9,320 bases of DNA, from the NCBI GenBank assembly GCA_021298875.1, contig JAJTHJ010000346.1, positions 1-9,320 of the forward strand, given 5' to 3'. Each line of letters begins with the position of its first letter. Within the stretch, counting starts at the first letter, position 1. Both the position numbers and the translations under genes were made by a program. The notes below the pieces were generated by a model, which was not told where the DNA came from, made no database searches, and saw only the letters and a list, made by a program, of their open reading frames with translations. Below are positions 1 through 6,225 of this stretch, piece by piece. The stretch comes from Burkholderiales bacterium. GTDB lineage: Bacteria > Pseudomonadota > Gammaproteobacteria > Burkholderiales > Burkholderiaceae_F.

Positions 1-1
1 C

Positions 2-1705
2 ACCGACGAAACGGTCGAGGCGGTGCTGGAAGAGTGCGGCAAGCTCGCCAGCGAAGTCGTCGCCCCCCTGAACCGCCCCGGCGACGTGAACCCCGCGCGC
101 TGGGACAACGGGCGGGTGACCACCACGCCGGGCTTCAAGGAAGCATTCCGCGCCTTTGTCGAAGGCGGCTGGCAGGGCTTGCAGCATCCGGCACAGTACG
201 GCGGCCAGGGGCTGCCCAAGCTGGTCGGGGCGGCGGCGATGGAAATCATGCAGTCCGCCAACCTGTCGTTCACGCTGTGCCCGATGTTGTCCGACGGCGT
301 CATTGAGGCGCTGTTGACGGCCGGCTCGGACGCGCAGAAAGACTTGTACGTGCCGCGGCTGGTCGATGGGCGGTGGACCGGCACGATGAACCTGACCGAG
401 CCGCAGGCAGGCTCCGACCTCGCGCAAGTGCGCACGCGCGCGGTGCCGCAGGGCGATGGCACCTACCGGATCAGCGGCCAGAAGATCTACATCACCTACG
501 GCGAGCACGATCTGACCGACAACATCGTGCATCTGGTGCTCGCGCGCACGCCAGACGCGCCCGAAGGCGTGAAGGGCATCTCGCTCTTCATCGTGCCCAA
601 GTTCGTCGTCGGTGCCGACGGCAGCCTTGGCAAGCGCAACGACGTGTACTGCGCCTCCATCGAGCACAAGCTCGGCATCAAGGCCAGCCCGACCGCGGTG
701 CTGATTTATGGCGACGACAAGGGCGAAGTCGGCGCCGGCGCGATCGGCTACCTCGTCGGCGAAGAAAACCGCGGTCTCGAATACATGTTCATCATGATGA
801 ACGCGGCGCGTTTCCAGGTCGGCATGCAGGGCGTGGCGCTGGCCGAGCGCGCCTACCAGAAAGCAGTGGCCTATGCGCGCGAGCGGGTGCAAAGCCGCGC
901 GGTGGAAGGCTCCGCCGGCCCGGTGCCGATCATCCAGCACCCTGACGTGCGCCGGCTGCTGATGTTCATGCGCGCGCATGCCGAGGCGGCACGCGCGATC
1001 GCCTACGTGGCCGCCGCCGCCAACGACACCGCGCATGCGCATCCCGATGCGGCCGTCCGCGCGCAGGCCAAGGGCGAGTACGAGTATCTGGTGCCGATCG
1101 TCAAGGGCTGGAGCACGGAGGTCGCGATCCAGGTCGCTTCGGCTGGCGTGCAAGTGCACGGCGGCATGGGCTTCATCGAAGAGACGGGCGCCGCCCAGCA
1201 CTACCGCGACGCGCGCATCCTGACGATTTACGAAGGCACCACGGCGATCCAGGCCAACGACCTGATTGGCCGCAAGACCGCGCGCGACGGCGGCGCAGTC
1301 GCCAAGCGCTTGGCGCAATCGATGCGCGCCACTGTCGCGGAACTGGGCTATATCGTCGACGACGACCTGGCCGCGATCCGCCGCCGGCTGGACGCCGCCG
1401 TCGATGCTTACGAGGCGGTGATCGACTTCGTGGTCGAGCGCTACCGGTCGGATATTCGCGCTGCGTTTGCCGGCTCGGTGCCTTACCTGATGCTGGCTGG
1501 CAGCGTGCACGGTGGCTGGCAGATGGCCCGCGCCGCACTCGCCGCGCACGCGGGGTTGCGCGGCGAAGATGCCGCCTTCTGTCGCGCCAAGATCGCCACC
1601 GCGCGCTACTTTGCCGACCATGTGCTGGCCAGCGCCGACGGCCTGCGCGCGATGATCGTCGAGGGCGCGGTGGGAACGCTGGCGCTGGCGCCCGAGCACT
1701 TCTGA
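2..1705 (+). CDS. Acyl-CoA dehydrogenase, DmdC/FadE-like large form (5' partial)
   Basis: This is a flavin-dependent acyl-CoA dehydrogenase that introduces an alpha,beta double bond into an acyl-CoA and passes electrons to electron-transferring flavoprotein. The frame is open to the left edge, so the true start lies outside; a GTG at 23 is probably internal. About 567 residues are visible, against roughly 595-600 in the family, so some 30-40 N-terminal residues are missing. Numbering from the GTG at 23, the flavin/substrate motif GTMNLTEPQAGSD begins near residue 120. The motif IYEGTTAIQ contains Glu404, which corresponds to the catalytic base of medium-chain acyl-CoA dehydrogenase. From about residue 430 on there is an extra C-terminal helical domain, as in the DmdC-type (3-methylmercaptopropionyl-CoA dehydrogenase) subfamily. 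Substrate chain length cannot be told from sequence. It is separated from the next gene by 159 bases and is probably a different transcription unit. Confidence 0.93.
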   Translation, partial: TDETVEAVLEECGKLASEVVAPLNRPGDVNPARWDNGRVTTTPGFKEAFRAFVEGGWQGLQHPAQYGGQGLPKLVGAAAMEIMQSANLSFTLCPMLSDGVIEALLTAGSDAQKDLYVPRLVDGRWTGTMNLTEPQAGSDLAQVRTRAVPQGDGTYRISGQKIYITYGEHDLTDNIVHLVLARTPDAPEGVKGISLFIVPKFVVGADGSLGKRNDVYCASIEHKLGIKASPTAVLIYGDDKGEVGAGAIGYLVGEENRGLEYMFIMMNAARFQVGMQGVALAERAYQKAVAYARERVQSRAVEGSAGPVPIIQHPDVRRLLMFMRAHAEAARAIAYVAAAANDTAHAHPDAAVRAQAKGEYEYLVPIVKGWSTEVAIQVASAGVQVHGGMGFIEETGAAQHYRDARILTIYEGTTAIQANDLIGRKTARDGGAVAKRLAQSMRATVAELGYIVDDDLAAIRRRLDAAVDAYEAVIDFVVERYRSDIRAAFAGSVPYLMLAGSVHGGWQMARAALAAHAGLRGEDAAFCRAKIATARYFADHVLASADGLRAMIVEGAVGTLALAPEHF

Positions 1706-1864
1706 AGCGCCCTGTATCGCGGGCGATCTGGCGATAGCACTCGCCTATCGTTCGCATTGCAACAATCCATTGGATCGCGGCGTCGCTGCTGCGTATCGTT
1801 CGTTCTGCTCGGCGTTGCGCGCGCAAGGCCAGCTGTTTTCAACCCAACCACTCCGGAGATCATC
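1706..1864 (+). promoter_or_regulatory. Upstream region of rubrerythrin with TATCG repeat cluster
   Basis: This 159-base gap holds no convincing gene. It contains four TATCG motifs: TATCG at 1715-1719, its complement CGATA at 1732-1736, and the 9-mer TATCGTTCG twice, at 1746-1754 and 1794-1802. The 1732-1737 CGATAG and 1745-1750 CTATCG form a 6-bp inverted repeat with a 7-base spacer. ATCCATTGGAT at 1765-1775 is a short palindrome and TTGCGCGCGCAA at 1815-1826 is a perfect 12-base palindrome. A weak promoter candidate is TTGGAT (1770-1775) with TATCGT (1794-1799), spaced 18. None of this identifies a regulator. The region most likely carries the promoter and operator of the rubrerythrin cluster. 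Confidence 0.4.
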
Positions 1865-2287
1865 ATGGCTCAACTGAAAGGCTCGAAGACCGAGCACAAC
1901 CTGAAAGAGGCGTTTGCCGGCGAGTCGCAGGCCAACCGCCGCTACCTGTACTTCGCATCGAAGGCCGACGTCGAGGGCTACAACGACGTGGCCGCTGTGT
2001 TCCGCTCGACGGCCGAAGGCGAGACCGGCCACGCGCATGGCCATCTGGAGTACTTGGAAGCCGTGGGCGACCCGGCCACCGGTCTGCCGATCGGCGCCAC
2101 CCGCGACAATCTGAAGTCGGCCATCGCCGGCGAGACGCACGAGTACACCGACATGTACCCGGGCATGGCCAAGGCGGCGCGCGAGGAAGGCTTCGACGAG
2201 ATCGCCGACTGGTTCGAGACGCTGGCCAAGGCCGAGCGCTCGCACGCCAACAAGTTCCAGCGCACGCTGGACGCGATCGCCGACTAA
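1865..2287 (+). CDS. Rubrerythrin family protein (minimal form, no rubredoxin domain)
   Basis: A 140-residue ferritin-like diiron protein. Rubrerythrins reduce hydrogen peroxide to water in the cytoplasm using a di-iron site. The expected metal ligands are visible in two helical halves: Glu20, Glu53 and His56 (in EGETGH), Glu90 and Glu93 (in AGETHE), then Glu124 and His127 (in AERSH). Classical rubrerythrins of about 190 residues have a C-terminal rubredoxin domain with four cysteines. This one stops after the diiron domain and contains no cysteine at all, so it needs an external electron donor. ATG 1865 is chosen because GGAG at 1855-1858 lies 6 bases upstream and the product starts like known homologues; the frame stays open upstream but without family similarity. 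The next genes, an Fe-S oxidoreductase and DUF3501, suggest its reductase system. The family call is sure; the partnership is inferred. Confidence 0.95.
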   Translation: MAQLKGSKTEHNLKEAFAGESQANRRYLYFASKADVEGYNDVAAVFRSTAEGETGHAHGHLEYLEAVGDPATGLPIGATRDNLKSAIAGETHEYTDMYPGMAKAAREEGFDEIADWFETLAKAERSHANKFQRTLDAIAD

Positions 2288-2304
2288 GCGGTTCGTATGT
2301 ACAT

Positions 2305-2322
2305 GGGCTGCGCCAGCAGCCC
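2305..2322 (+). other. Perfect 7-bp hairpin between rubrerythrin and Fe-S genes
   Basis: GGGCTGC at 2305-2311 pairs perfectly with GCAGCCC at 2316-2322 across the four-base loop GCCA. It starts 17 bases after the rubrerythrin stop codon. No run of T follows (the next bases are GTTCCGG), so it is not a standard intrinsic terminator. It may act in mRNA processing or 3'-end stability together with the second hairpin just downstream. Confidence 0.55.
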
Positions 2323-2327
2323 GTTCC

Positions 2328-2351
2328 GGCAAGCGTCTGCGGGCGCTTGCC
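2328..2351 (+). other. Second, 10-bp hairpin before the Fe-S oxidoreductase gene
   Basis: GGCAAGCG at 2328-2335 is perfectly complementary to CGCTTGCC at 2344-2351. A G-T wobble and one C-G pair extend the stem to 10 bp with loop TGCG (2338-2341). The hairpin ends 11 bases before the GAGGA ribosome-binding site of the next gene. There is no T tract, so termination is doubtful. Partial attenuation, RNase processing or transcript stabilisation would each fit. Confidence 0.6.
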
Positions 2352-2378
2352 AGAGCGATAACGAGGAATGGATTCACT

Positions 2379-3731
2379 ATGTCCGTACGTGAGGGGAGCC
2401 TGGAGGCGCCGACCCGCCATCCGCTGGCGTGGAAGACGCCGGAGTTTTGGGACCAAGCTGCGCTCGACAAGGAGCTCGAGCGCGTGTTCGACGTCTGTCA
2501 TGGCTGCCGCCGTTGCGTGAGCCTCTGCGGCTCGTTTCCGGCGTTGTTTGACCTCGTGGACAACGGCCCGACCGGCGAGGTCGATGGTGTGCCGAAGGAG
2601 AAGTACAAGGACGTGGTCGACCAGTGCTACCTGTGCGACATGTGCTACATGACCAAGTGCCCGTACGTGCCGCCGCACCCGTGGAACCTGGATTTCCCGC
2701 ACCTGATGCTGCGCGCCAAGGCGGTGCAGTTCAAGACGTACGGCGCCAAGGCGAGCGACAAGTTTTTGACCTCGACCGACAAGGTCGGCATGTTTGCCGG
2801 CATTCCGATCGTCACGCAGACCGTCAACGCGTTGAACAAGACCAAGCCGGTGCGCGCGATCGTCGAAAGCCAGTTCGGCATCGACCGCAACGCCTGGATG
2901 CCGTCGTTCGCGCCGCGCAAGTTTCACTCGGACGCCAGGCCCAACGCCACGCACCCGGTGCGCGACGGGCAGCGCACGCCTGGCAAGGTGGTGGTCTATT
3001 CGACCTGCTACGTCAACTACAACGAGCCCGGCATCGGCCACGACCTGCTGAAGGTGCTCGATCACAACGCGATTGCCTACACGCTGCTCGACAAGGAAGC
3101 CTGCTGCGGCATGCCGAAGCTGGAGATCGGCGATCTGGAGTCGGTCGAGAAGCTGAAGAGCGTCAATATCCCGCAACTGGCCAGGCTCGCGCGCGAAGGC
3201 TGGGCGATCGTCACGCCGATTCCGTCCTGCACGCTGATGTACAAGCAGGAACTGCCGCTGATGTTCCCCGACGACGCCGACGTGCAGGCGGTCAAGGAGG
3301 CCATGTGGGACCCGTTCGAGTACCTCGTCGCGCGCCATAAGGATGGGCTGCTGAAGACGGACTTTTCGCAGCCGCTGGGCACCGTCTCCTACCACGTGCC
3401 CTGCCACGGCAGGGTGCAGAACATCGGCAAGAAGACCGAAGAGATGTTGAAGCTGCTACCGCAGACCACCGTCAACACGGTGGAGCGCTGCTCCGGTCAC
3501 TCGGGCATCTGGGGCACGCGCAAGGAGTATCACGAGATGGCGATGAAGATCGGCAAACCGGTCTTCAAAAACATGGCCGCCGCCAAGCCGGACTACATCA
3601 GCTCCGACTGCCAGCTGGCCGGCCATCACATCGAGCAAGGCATCGGGCGTTTTGCCGCCGAAGCATTGGGCGGCAAAGTGCCGCGAAACGCGCACCCGCT
3701 CACGCTGGTGCGTATCGCTTACGGACTTTGA
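2379..3731 (+). CDS. HdrD/GlpC-like Fe-S oxidoreductase with ferredoxin and CCG domains
   Basis: A 450-residue soluble iron-sulfur protein of the heterodisulfide-reductase-related family. The N-terminal part has two [4Fe-4S] motifs: Cys40, 43, 46 and 50, then Cys83, 86, 89 and 94. The second has four residues before the last Cys instead of the usual three (KCP at 93-95). Two CCG-type domains follow. The first holds Cys210, Cys242-Cys243-Gly and Cys284; the second holds Cys342, then Cys371-Ser-Gly where CCG is expected, and Cys411. Such proteins move electrons between a quinone, flavin or thiol donor and a partner. I see no FAD domain and no membrane helices. The ATG at 2379 follows GAGGA (2363-2367) at 11 bases. 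It lies between rubrerythrin and DUF3501, and the most economical inference is that it delivers electrons to the cysteine-free rubrerythrin. Substrate and donor are unknown. Confidence 0.88.
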   Translation: MSVREGSLEAPTRHPLAWKTPEFWDQAALDKELERVFDVCHGCRRCVSLCGSFPALFDLVDNGPTGEVDGVPKEKYKDVVDQCYLCDMCYMTKCPYVPPHPWNLDFPHLMLRAKAVQFKTYGAKASDKFLTSTDKVGMFAGIPIVTQTVNALNKTKPVRAIVESQFGIDRNAWMPSFAPRKFHSDARPNATHPVRDGQRTPGKVVVYSTCYVNYNEPGIGHDLLKVLDHNAIAYTLLDKEACCGMPKLEIGDLESVEKLKSVNIPQLARLAREGWAIVTPIPSCTLMYKQELPLMFPDDADVQAVKEAMWDPFEYLVARHKDGLLKTDFSQPLGTVSYHVPCHGRVQNIGKKTEEMLKLLPQTTVNTVERCSGHSGIWGTRKEYHEMAMKIGKPVFKNMAAAKPDYISSDCQLAGHHIEQGIGRFAAEALGGKVPRNAHPLTLVRIAYGL

Positions 3732-3742
3732 GGACGAAAGAC

Positions 3743-4333
3743 ATGACCATGGCACAGATCGACCGCAGCAGCCTGTGGACCCTGGAAGCCTATGCCAAGC
3801 AGCGCAAGGACTTCCGCGCCAAGGTGATCGCGCACAAGAAGAATCGCAGCGTCGCGCTGGGCGGGCACGTCACGCTCATTTTCGAAGACGAGCTGACGAT
3901 CCGCTACCAGATCCAGGAGATGCTGCGGATCGAGAAGACCTTCGAGGAAGCCGGCATCCAGGACGAACTGGACGCCTACAACCCGCTGATCCCCGACGGC
4001 AGCAACCTCAAGGCGACGATGATGATCGAGTACGACGATCCCGTCGTACGCAAGCGCGAACTGGCGAAGCTCAAGGGCATCGAAGATCGCGTCTATGTGC
4101 AGGTCAATGGTCACGCCAAGGTCTACGCGATTGCCGACGAGGACCTGGATCGCGAGAACGAAGAGAAGACCTCCTCGGTGCACTTCCTGCGCTTCGAATT
4201 CTCGCCGGCGGCGATTGCCGCCTTCAAGGGCGGCGCGGCGGTGGCGATGGGCATCGACCACCCGGCCTACGCGGTGCGCGTCGATGAGGTCGCGCCGCAG
4301 GTGCAGACGGCGCTGGCAAGGGACTTCGCATAG
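3743..4333 (+). CDS. DUF3501 family protein
   Basis: A 196-residue protein that I recognise as the DUF3501 family, which has no established biochemical function. Visible features are an Arg/Lys-rich N-terminal helix, the stretch RYQIQEMLRIEK at residues 54-65, an acidic segment around 133-142 and a C-terminal part with AMGIDHPAY (168-176). It has no cysteine, no signal peptide and no membrane helix, so it cannot bind an Fe-S cluster through Cys. His31, His42, His124, His147 and His173 plus many acidic residues leave metal or protein binding possible. ATG 3743 is preferred because GAGGA (3730-3734, overlapping the previous stop codon) lies 8 bases upstream; ATG 3749 is the alternative. It follows the Fe-S oxidoreductase by 11 bases, so the two are almost certainly co-transcribed. 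A role as a partner or assembly factor of the rubrerythrin system is inferred from context only. Confidence 0.85.
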   Translation: MTMAQIDRSSLWTLEAYAKQRKDFRAKVIAHKKNRSVALGGHVTLIFEDELTIRYQIQEMLRIEKTFEEAGIQDELDAYNPLIPDGSNLKATMMIEYDDPVVRKRELAKLKGIEDRVYVQVNGHAKVYAIADEDLDRENEEKTSSVHFLRFEFSPAAIAAFKGGAAVAMGIDHPAYAVRVDEVAPQVQTALARDFA

Positions 4334-4336
4334 CGG

Positions 4337-5455
4337 ATGGCGGTCCGCGGCCGCGTCGCGCCTTTCACGCCGGCGGTTCGGATCGAGCCGCCGCGCAAAG
4401 GGCGCGGCGCGGGCGACAACCTGCCGCATCGCTTCACCACCACCGAGCGCGAAGCCGATGGCGACGCGCTCGATGCGCTGGCGCGTGACGGTGAAGCGCT
4501 GCCGCCGCTGACGACCGAAGTCACGTTCGAGACCGCGCGCAGCATCCTCTCGTACAACGACTCCCCCGACCTCGGCTTCGACCGCGCGATCAACCCGTAC
4601 CGCGGCTGCGAGCACGGTTGCGTCTACTGCTACGCGCGGCCGACGCACAGCTACCTGAATCTGTCGCCCGGTCTGGACTTCGAAACCAAACTGGTCGCCA
4701 AGCCGAACGCCGCCGAGATGTTGCGGCGCGAACTCGGCGCCCGCGGCTACGCGCCGCAGGTCGTCGTGCTCGGTGCGGCGACCGACGCCTACCAGCCGGT
4801 CGAGCGCGAACTGCGCATCACTCGGCAGATCGTCGAGGTGCTGGCGCAGGCTCGTCATCCGCTCTCCATCGTGACCAAGGGCAGCCTGGTCGAGCGCGAT
4901 CTCGATCTGCTGGTGCCGATGGCGGCTGACGGCTTGGTTGCGGTGGCGGTCAGCATCACCACGCTGGACCACGAACTGTCGCGCAAGCTGGAGCCGCGCG
5001 CAGCCAGCCCGGCGCGGCGGCTGCGCACCGTGCAGACACTGGCCCGCGCCGGCGTGCCGACGGTGGTGAACTTTGCGCCGGTGATCCCCTTCATCAACGA
5101 ACCGGAACTGGAACAGGTGCTCACCGCCGCGCGCGACGCCGGCGCCGTGGGCGGCTTCTACACCGTGCTGCGGCTGCCGTGGGAAGTCAACCCGCTGTTC
5201 CAACAGTGGCTCGCCGACCACTTGCCGCTGCGCGCCGAGCGCGTGATGGCGCGCGTGCGCGAGATGCGCGGTGGGCGCGACTACGACGCCGACTTCAAGA
5301 CGCGGATGAAAGGCGAAGGCCTATGGGCCAAACTAATCCGCGATCGCTTCGACAAGACCTGTGCGCGGCTTGGGCTGTCGCGTCAGGCGCCTGCGCTGCG
5401 AACCGACTTGTTCCAGCCGCCGGCACCGGCGACGCCGCAACTCAGCCTGCTCTGA
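4337..5455 (+). CDS. PA0069-family radical SAM protein (SplB-like)
   Basis: A 372-residue radical S-adenosylmethionine enzyme. The cluster motif CEHGCVYC places the three ligands of the catalytic [4Fe-4S] at Cys91, Cys95 and Cys98, preceded by the conserved NPYRG (87-90). The barrel continues with VLGAATDAYQPVE (144-156), SIVTKGSL (177-184) and FAPVIPFINE (246-255). The overall pattern matches the PA0069 family, distantly related to spore photoproduct lyase. The substrate is unknown, and this does not imply sporulation. Residues 1-60 are basic and low in complexity, so the exact start is uncertain. ATG 4337 lies 3 bases after the DUF3501 stop, and the only purine-rich stretch upstream (AAGGGA, 4318-4323) is 13 bases away, so translation is probably coupled. 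It may belong to the rubrerythrin operon by position, though a functional link is unproven. Confidence 0.88.
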   Translation: MAVRGRVAPFTPAVRIEPPRKGRGAGDNLPHRFTTTEREADGDALDALARDGEALPPLTTEVTFETARSILSYNDSPDLGFDRAINPYRGCEHGCVYCYARPTHSYLNLSPGLDFETKLVAKPNAAEMLRRELGARGYAPQVVVLGAATDAYQPVERELRITRQIVEVLAQARHPLSIVTKGSLVERDLDLLVPMAADGLVAVAVSITTLDHELSRKLEPRAASPARRLRTVQTLARAGVPTVVNFAPVIPFINEPELEQVLTAARDAGAVGGFYTVLRLPWEVNPLFQQWLADHLPLRAERVMARVREMRGGRDYDADFKTRMKGEGLWAKLIRDRFDKTCARLGLSRQAPALRTDLFQPPAPATPQLSLL

Positions 5456-5842
5456 CTATTCGAAGATCGTCTGGAACAGCAGCGCCAGCGTGGTCAGCAC
5501 TGCGACTGCGCCCACCATCAGCGTGGCAATGGCCACCAGCACCGGTGCCCAGCCGCTGGCGTTGCGCCGGTCGCTGCCCGGGTTGTAGAGCGCATCGAAC
5601 TTCTCGTCCGGCATCAGCGCCAGCCGCAGCGCCTCGATGAAGCCGGCCGCCACCGGCACCATCAGCAGGAAAAACGCCGGGCTGCGGTACCAGTTTTCCA
5701 CGCCGAGCAGCAGCGGAATCATTGCCACGGTCACGCCCAGCGGCAGCCACCAGCGGCCGGCGCCAAGGTAGAGCCGATGCGCGCCGAAGGCACCGACCAG
5801 GAACGCGAGCAGGGCGGCAGTGGCTTTGCGGCGAAACGGCAT
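5456..5842 (-). CDS. TM2-domain inner membrane protein
   Basis: A 128-residue small membrane protein of unknown function. The N-terminus is basic (MPFRRK). It is followed by a TM2-type hairpin: a hydrophobic helix at about residues 8-20, the typical GAHRLYLG turn (20-27), and a second helix at about 33-47. Another hydrophobic segment lies near 57-76 and a last one near 98-125, giving roughly four membrane spans. A further ATG at 5896 in the same frame would add 18 residues lying over the rpsP promoter. The start at 5842 is preferred because TM2 homologues begin shortly before the basic residues and first helix. No clear ribosome-binding site is seen. Its stop codon touches that of the radical SAM gene (convergent), and it diverges from rpsP. 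Role unknown; family call fairly sure. Confidence 0.8.
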   Translation of the reverse strand: MPFRRKATAALLAFLVGAFGAHRLYLGAGRWWLPLGVTVAMIPLLLGVENWYRSPAFFLLMVPVAAGFIEALRLALMPDEKFDALYNPGSDRRNASGWAPVLVAIATLMVGAVAVLTTLALLFQTIFE

Positions 5843-5864
5843 GGCGGCGCGAAGTGTAGTCAGG

Positions 5865-5893
5865 TTGTTCGCGATCACGGCTGCCATTACAAT
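5865..5893 (+). promoter_or_regulatory. Sigma70-type promoter of the rpsP operon
   Basis: TTGTTC (5865-5870) and TACAAT (5888-5893) are separated by exactly 17 bases. The -10 matches the consensus in five of six positions and the -35 in three of six. The predicted start of transcription is near 5900, giving a leader of about 40 bases before rpsP at 5940. The position directly ahead of a highly expressed ribosomal protein operon supports it. Confidence 0.6.
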
Positions 5894-5901
5894 CATGGGC
5901 T

Positions 5902-5929
5902 ATTCTCGAACGCAAGTTTTCGATCTCAA
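5902..5929 (-). promoter_or_regulatory. Candidate promoter for the TM2 gene
   Basis: Read on the minus strand, TTGAGA (5929-5924) and GAGAAT (5907-5902) are spaced 16 bases, matching the consensus in five and four positions. The start of transcription would be near 5895, about 53 bases upstream of the TM2 ATG at 5842. It overlaps the initial transcribed region and ribosome-binding site of rpsP. It is a weak candidate based on sequence alone. Confidence 0.3.
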
Positions 5930-5939
5930 AGGAATTCGC

Positions 5940-6224
5940 ATGGTCGTTATCCGACTGGCCCGGGGCGGGGCAAAGAAGCGCCCGTTCTTCAATATCGTCG
6001 CCACCGACTCGCGCAACGCGCGCGATGGCCGCTTCATCGAGCGCGTGGGCTTCTACAACCCGGTCGCCGCCGGGGGCGAAACCAAGTTCCGCGTCGCGGC
6101 CGACCGTCTGACCTACTGGCAGGGCGTGGGCGCGCAGTTGTCGCCGACGGTGGCGCGGCTGGTCAAGGAACACGGCAAGTTCGCGGCGGCTTCTGCGCCG
6201 GTCGAGGCTCCCGCTGCCGCTTGA
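5940..6224 (+). CDS. rpsP: 30S ribosomal protein S16
   Basis: A 94-residue S16 protein, a small-subunit ribosomal protein that binds 16S rRNA and helps assemble the 30S body. The family N-terminus MVVIRLARGGAKKRPFF is clear, followed by ATDSRNARDGRFIERVGFYNP. The length is somewhat greater than the typical 80-85 residues because of a short Ala/Pro-rich tail (residues 82-94), which is common in proteobacterial versions. ATG 5940 is set by the conserved N-terminus and by AAAGGA at 5928-5933, 6 bases upstream; the reading frame is open further upstream but this is not coding. It is the first gene of the rpsP-rimM-trmD-rplS operon, with its promoter at 5865-5893. The rimM start follows the rpsP stop codon by one base. 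Confidence 0.98.
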   Translation: MVVIRLARGGAKKRPFFNIVATDSRNARDGRFIERVGFYNPVAAGGETKFRVAADRLTYWQGVGAQLSPTVARLVKEHGKFAAASAPVEAPAAA

Positions 6225-6225
6225 G

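Noticed and set aside
1708..1725. Terminator after the acyl-CoA dehydrogenase gene
   Set aside because: CGCCC and GGGCG can form a 5-bp stem with an 8-base loop, but there is no T tract and the stem is too weak to call in GC-rich DNA.
1757..1864. 36-codon N-terminal extension of rubrerythrin
   Set aside because: The frame is open by chance. The ribosome-binding site GGAG at 1855-1858 and the family N-terminus fix the start at 1865.
1863..3407. Long minus-strand open frame (514 codons) opposite rubrerythrin and the Fe-S gene
   Set aside because: It is antisense to two clearly recognised genes, and its translation is a low-complexity Arg/Ala/Val-rich sequence without any family resemblance, as expected in GC-rich DNA.
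3719..5221. Minus-strand open frame of 500 codons opposite DUF3501 and the radical SAM gene
   Set aside because: It is a shadow of two real plus-strand genes; the composition is atypical and there are no recognisable motifs.
4337..5455. Naming the radical SAM gene splB (spore photoproduct lyase)
   Set aside because: The similarity is at superfamily level; the length and motifs fit the PA0069 family, and the host is not a spore former by context.
5843..5896. Upstream start at 5896 for the TM2 protein
   Set aside because: The added 18 residues lie over the rpsP -10 region and do not fit the short basic N-terminus usual for TM2 proteins. It is not fully excluded, because no ribosome-binding site supports 5842 either.
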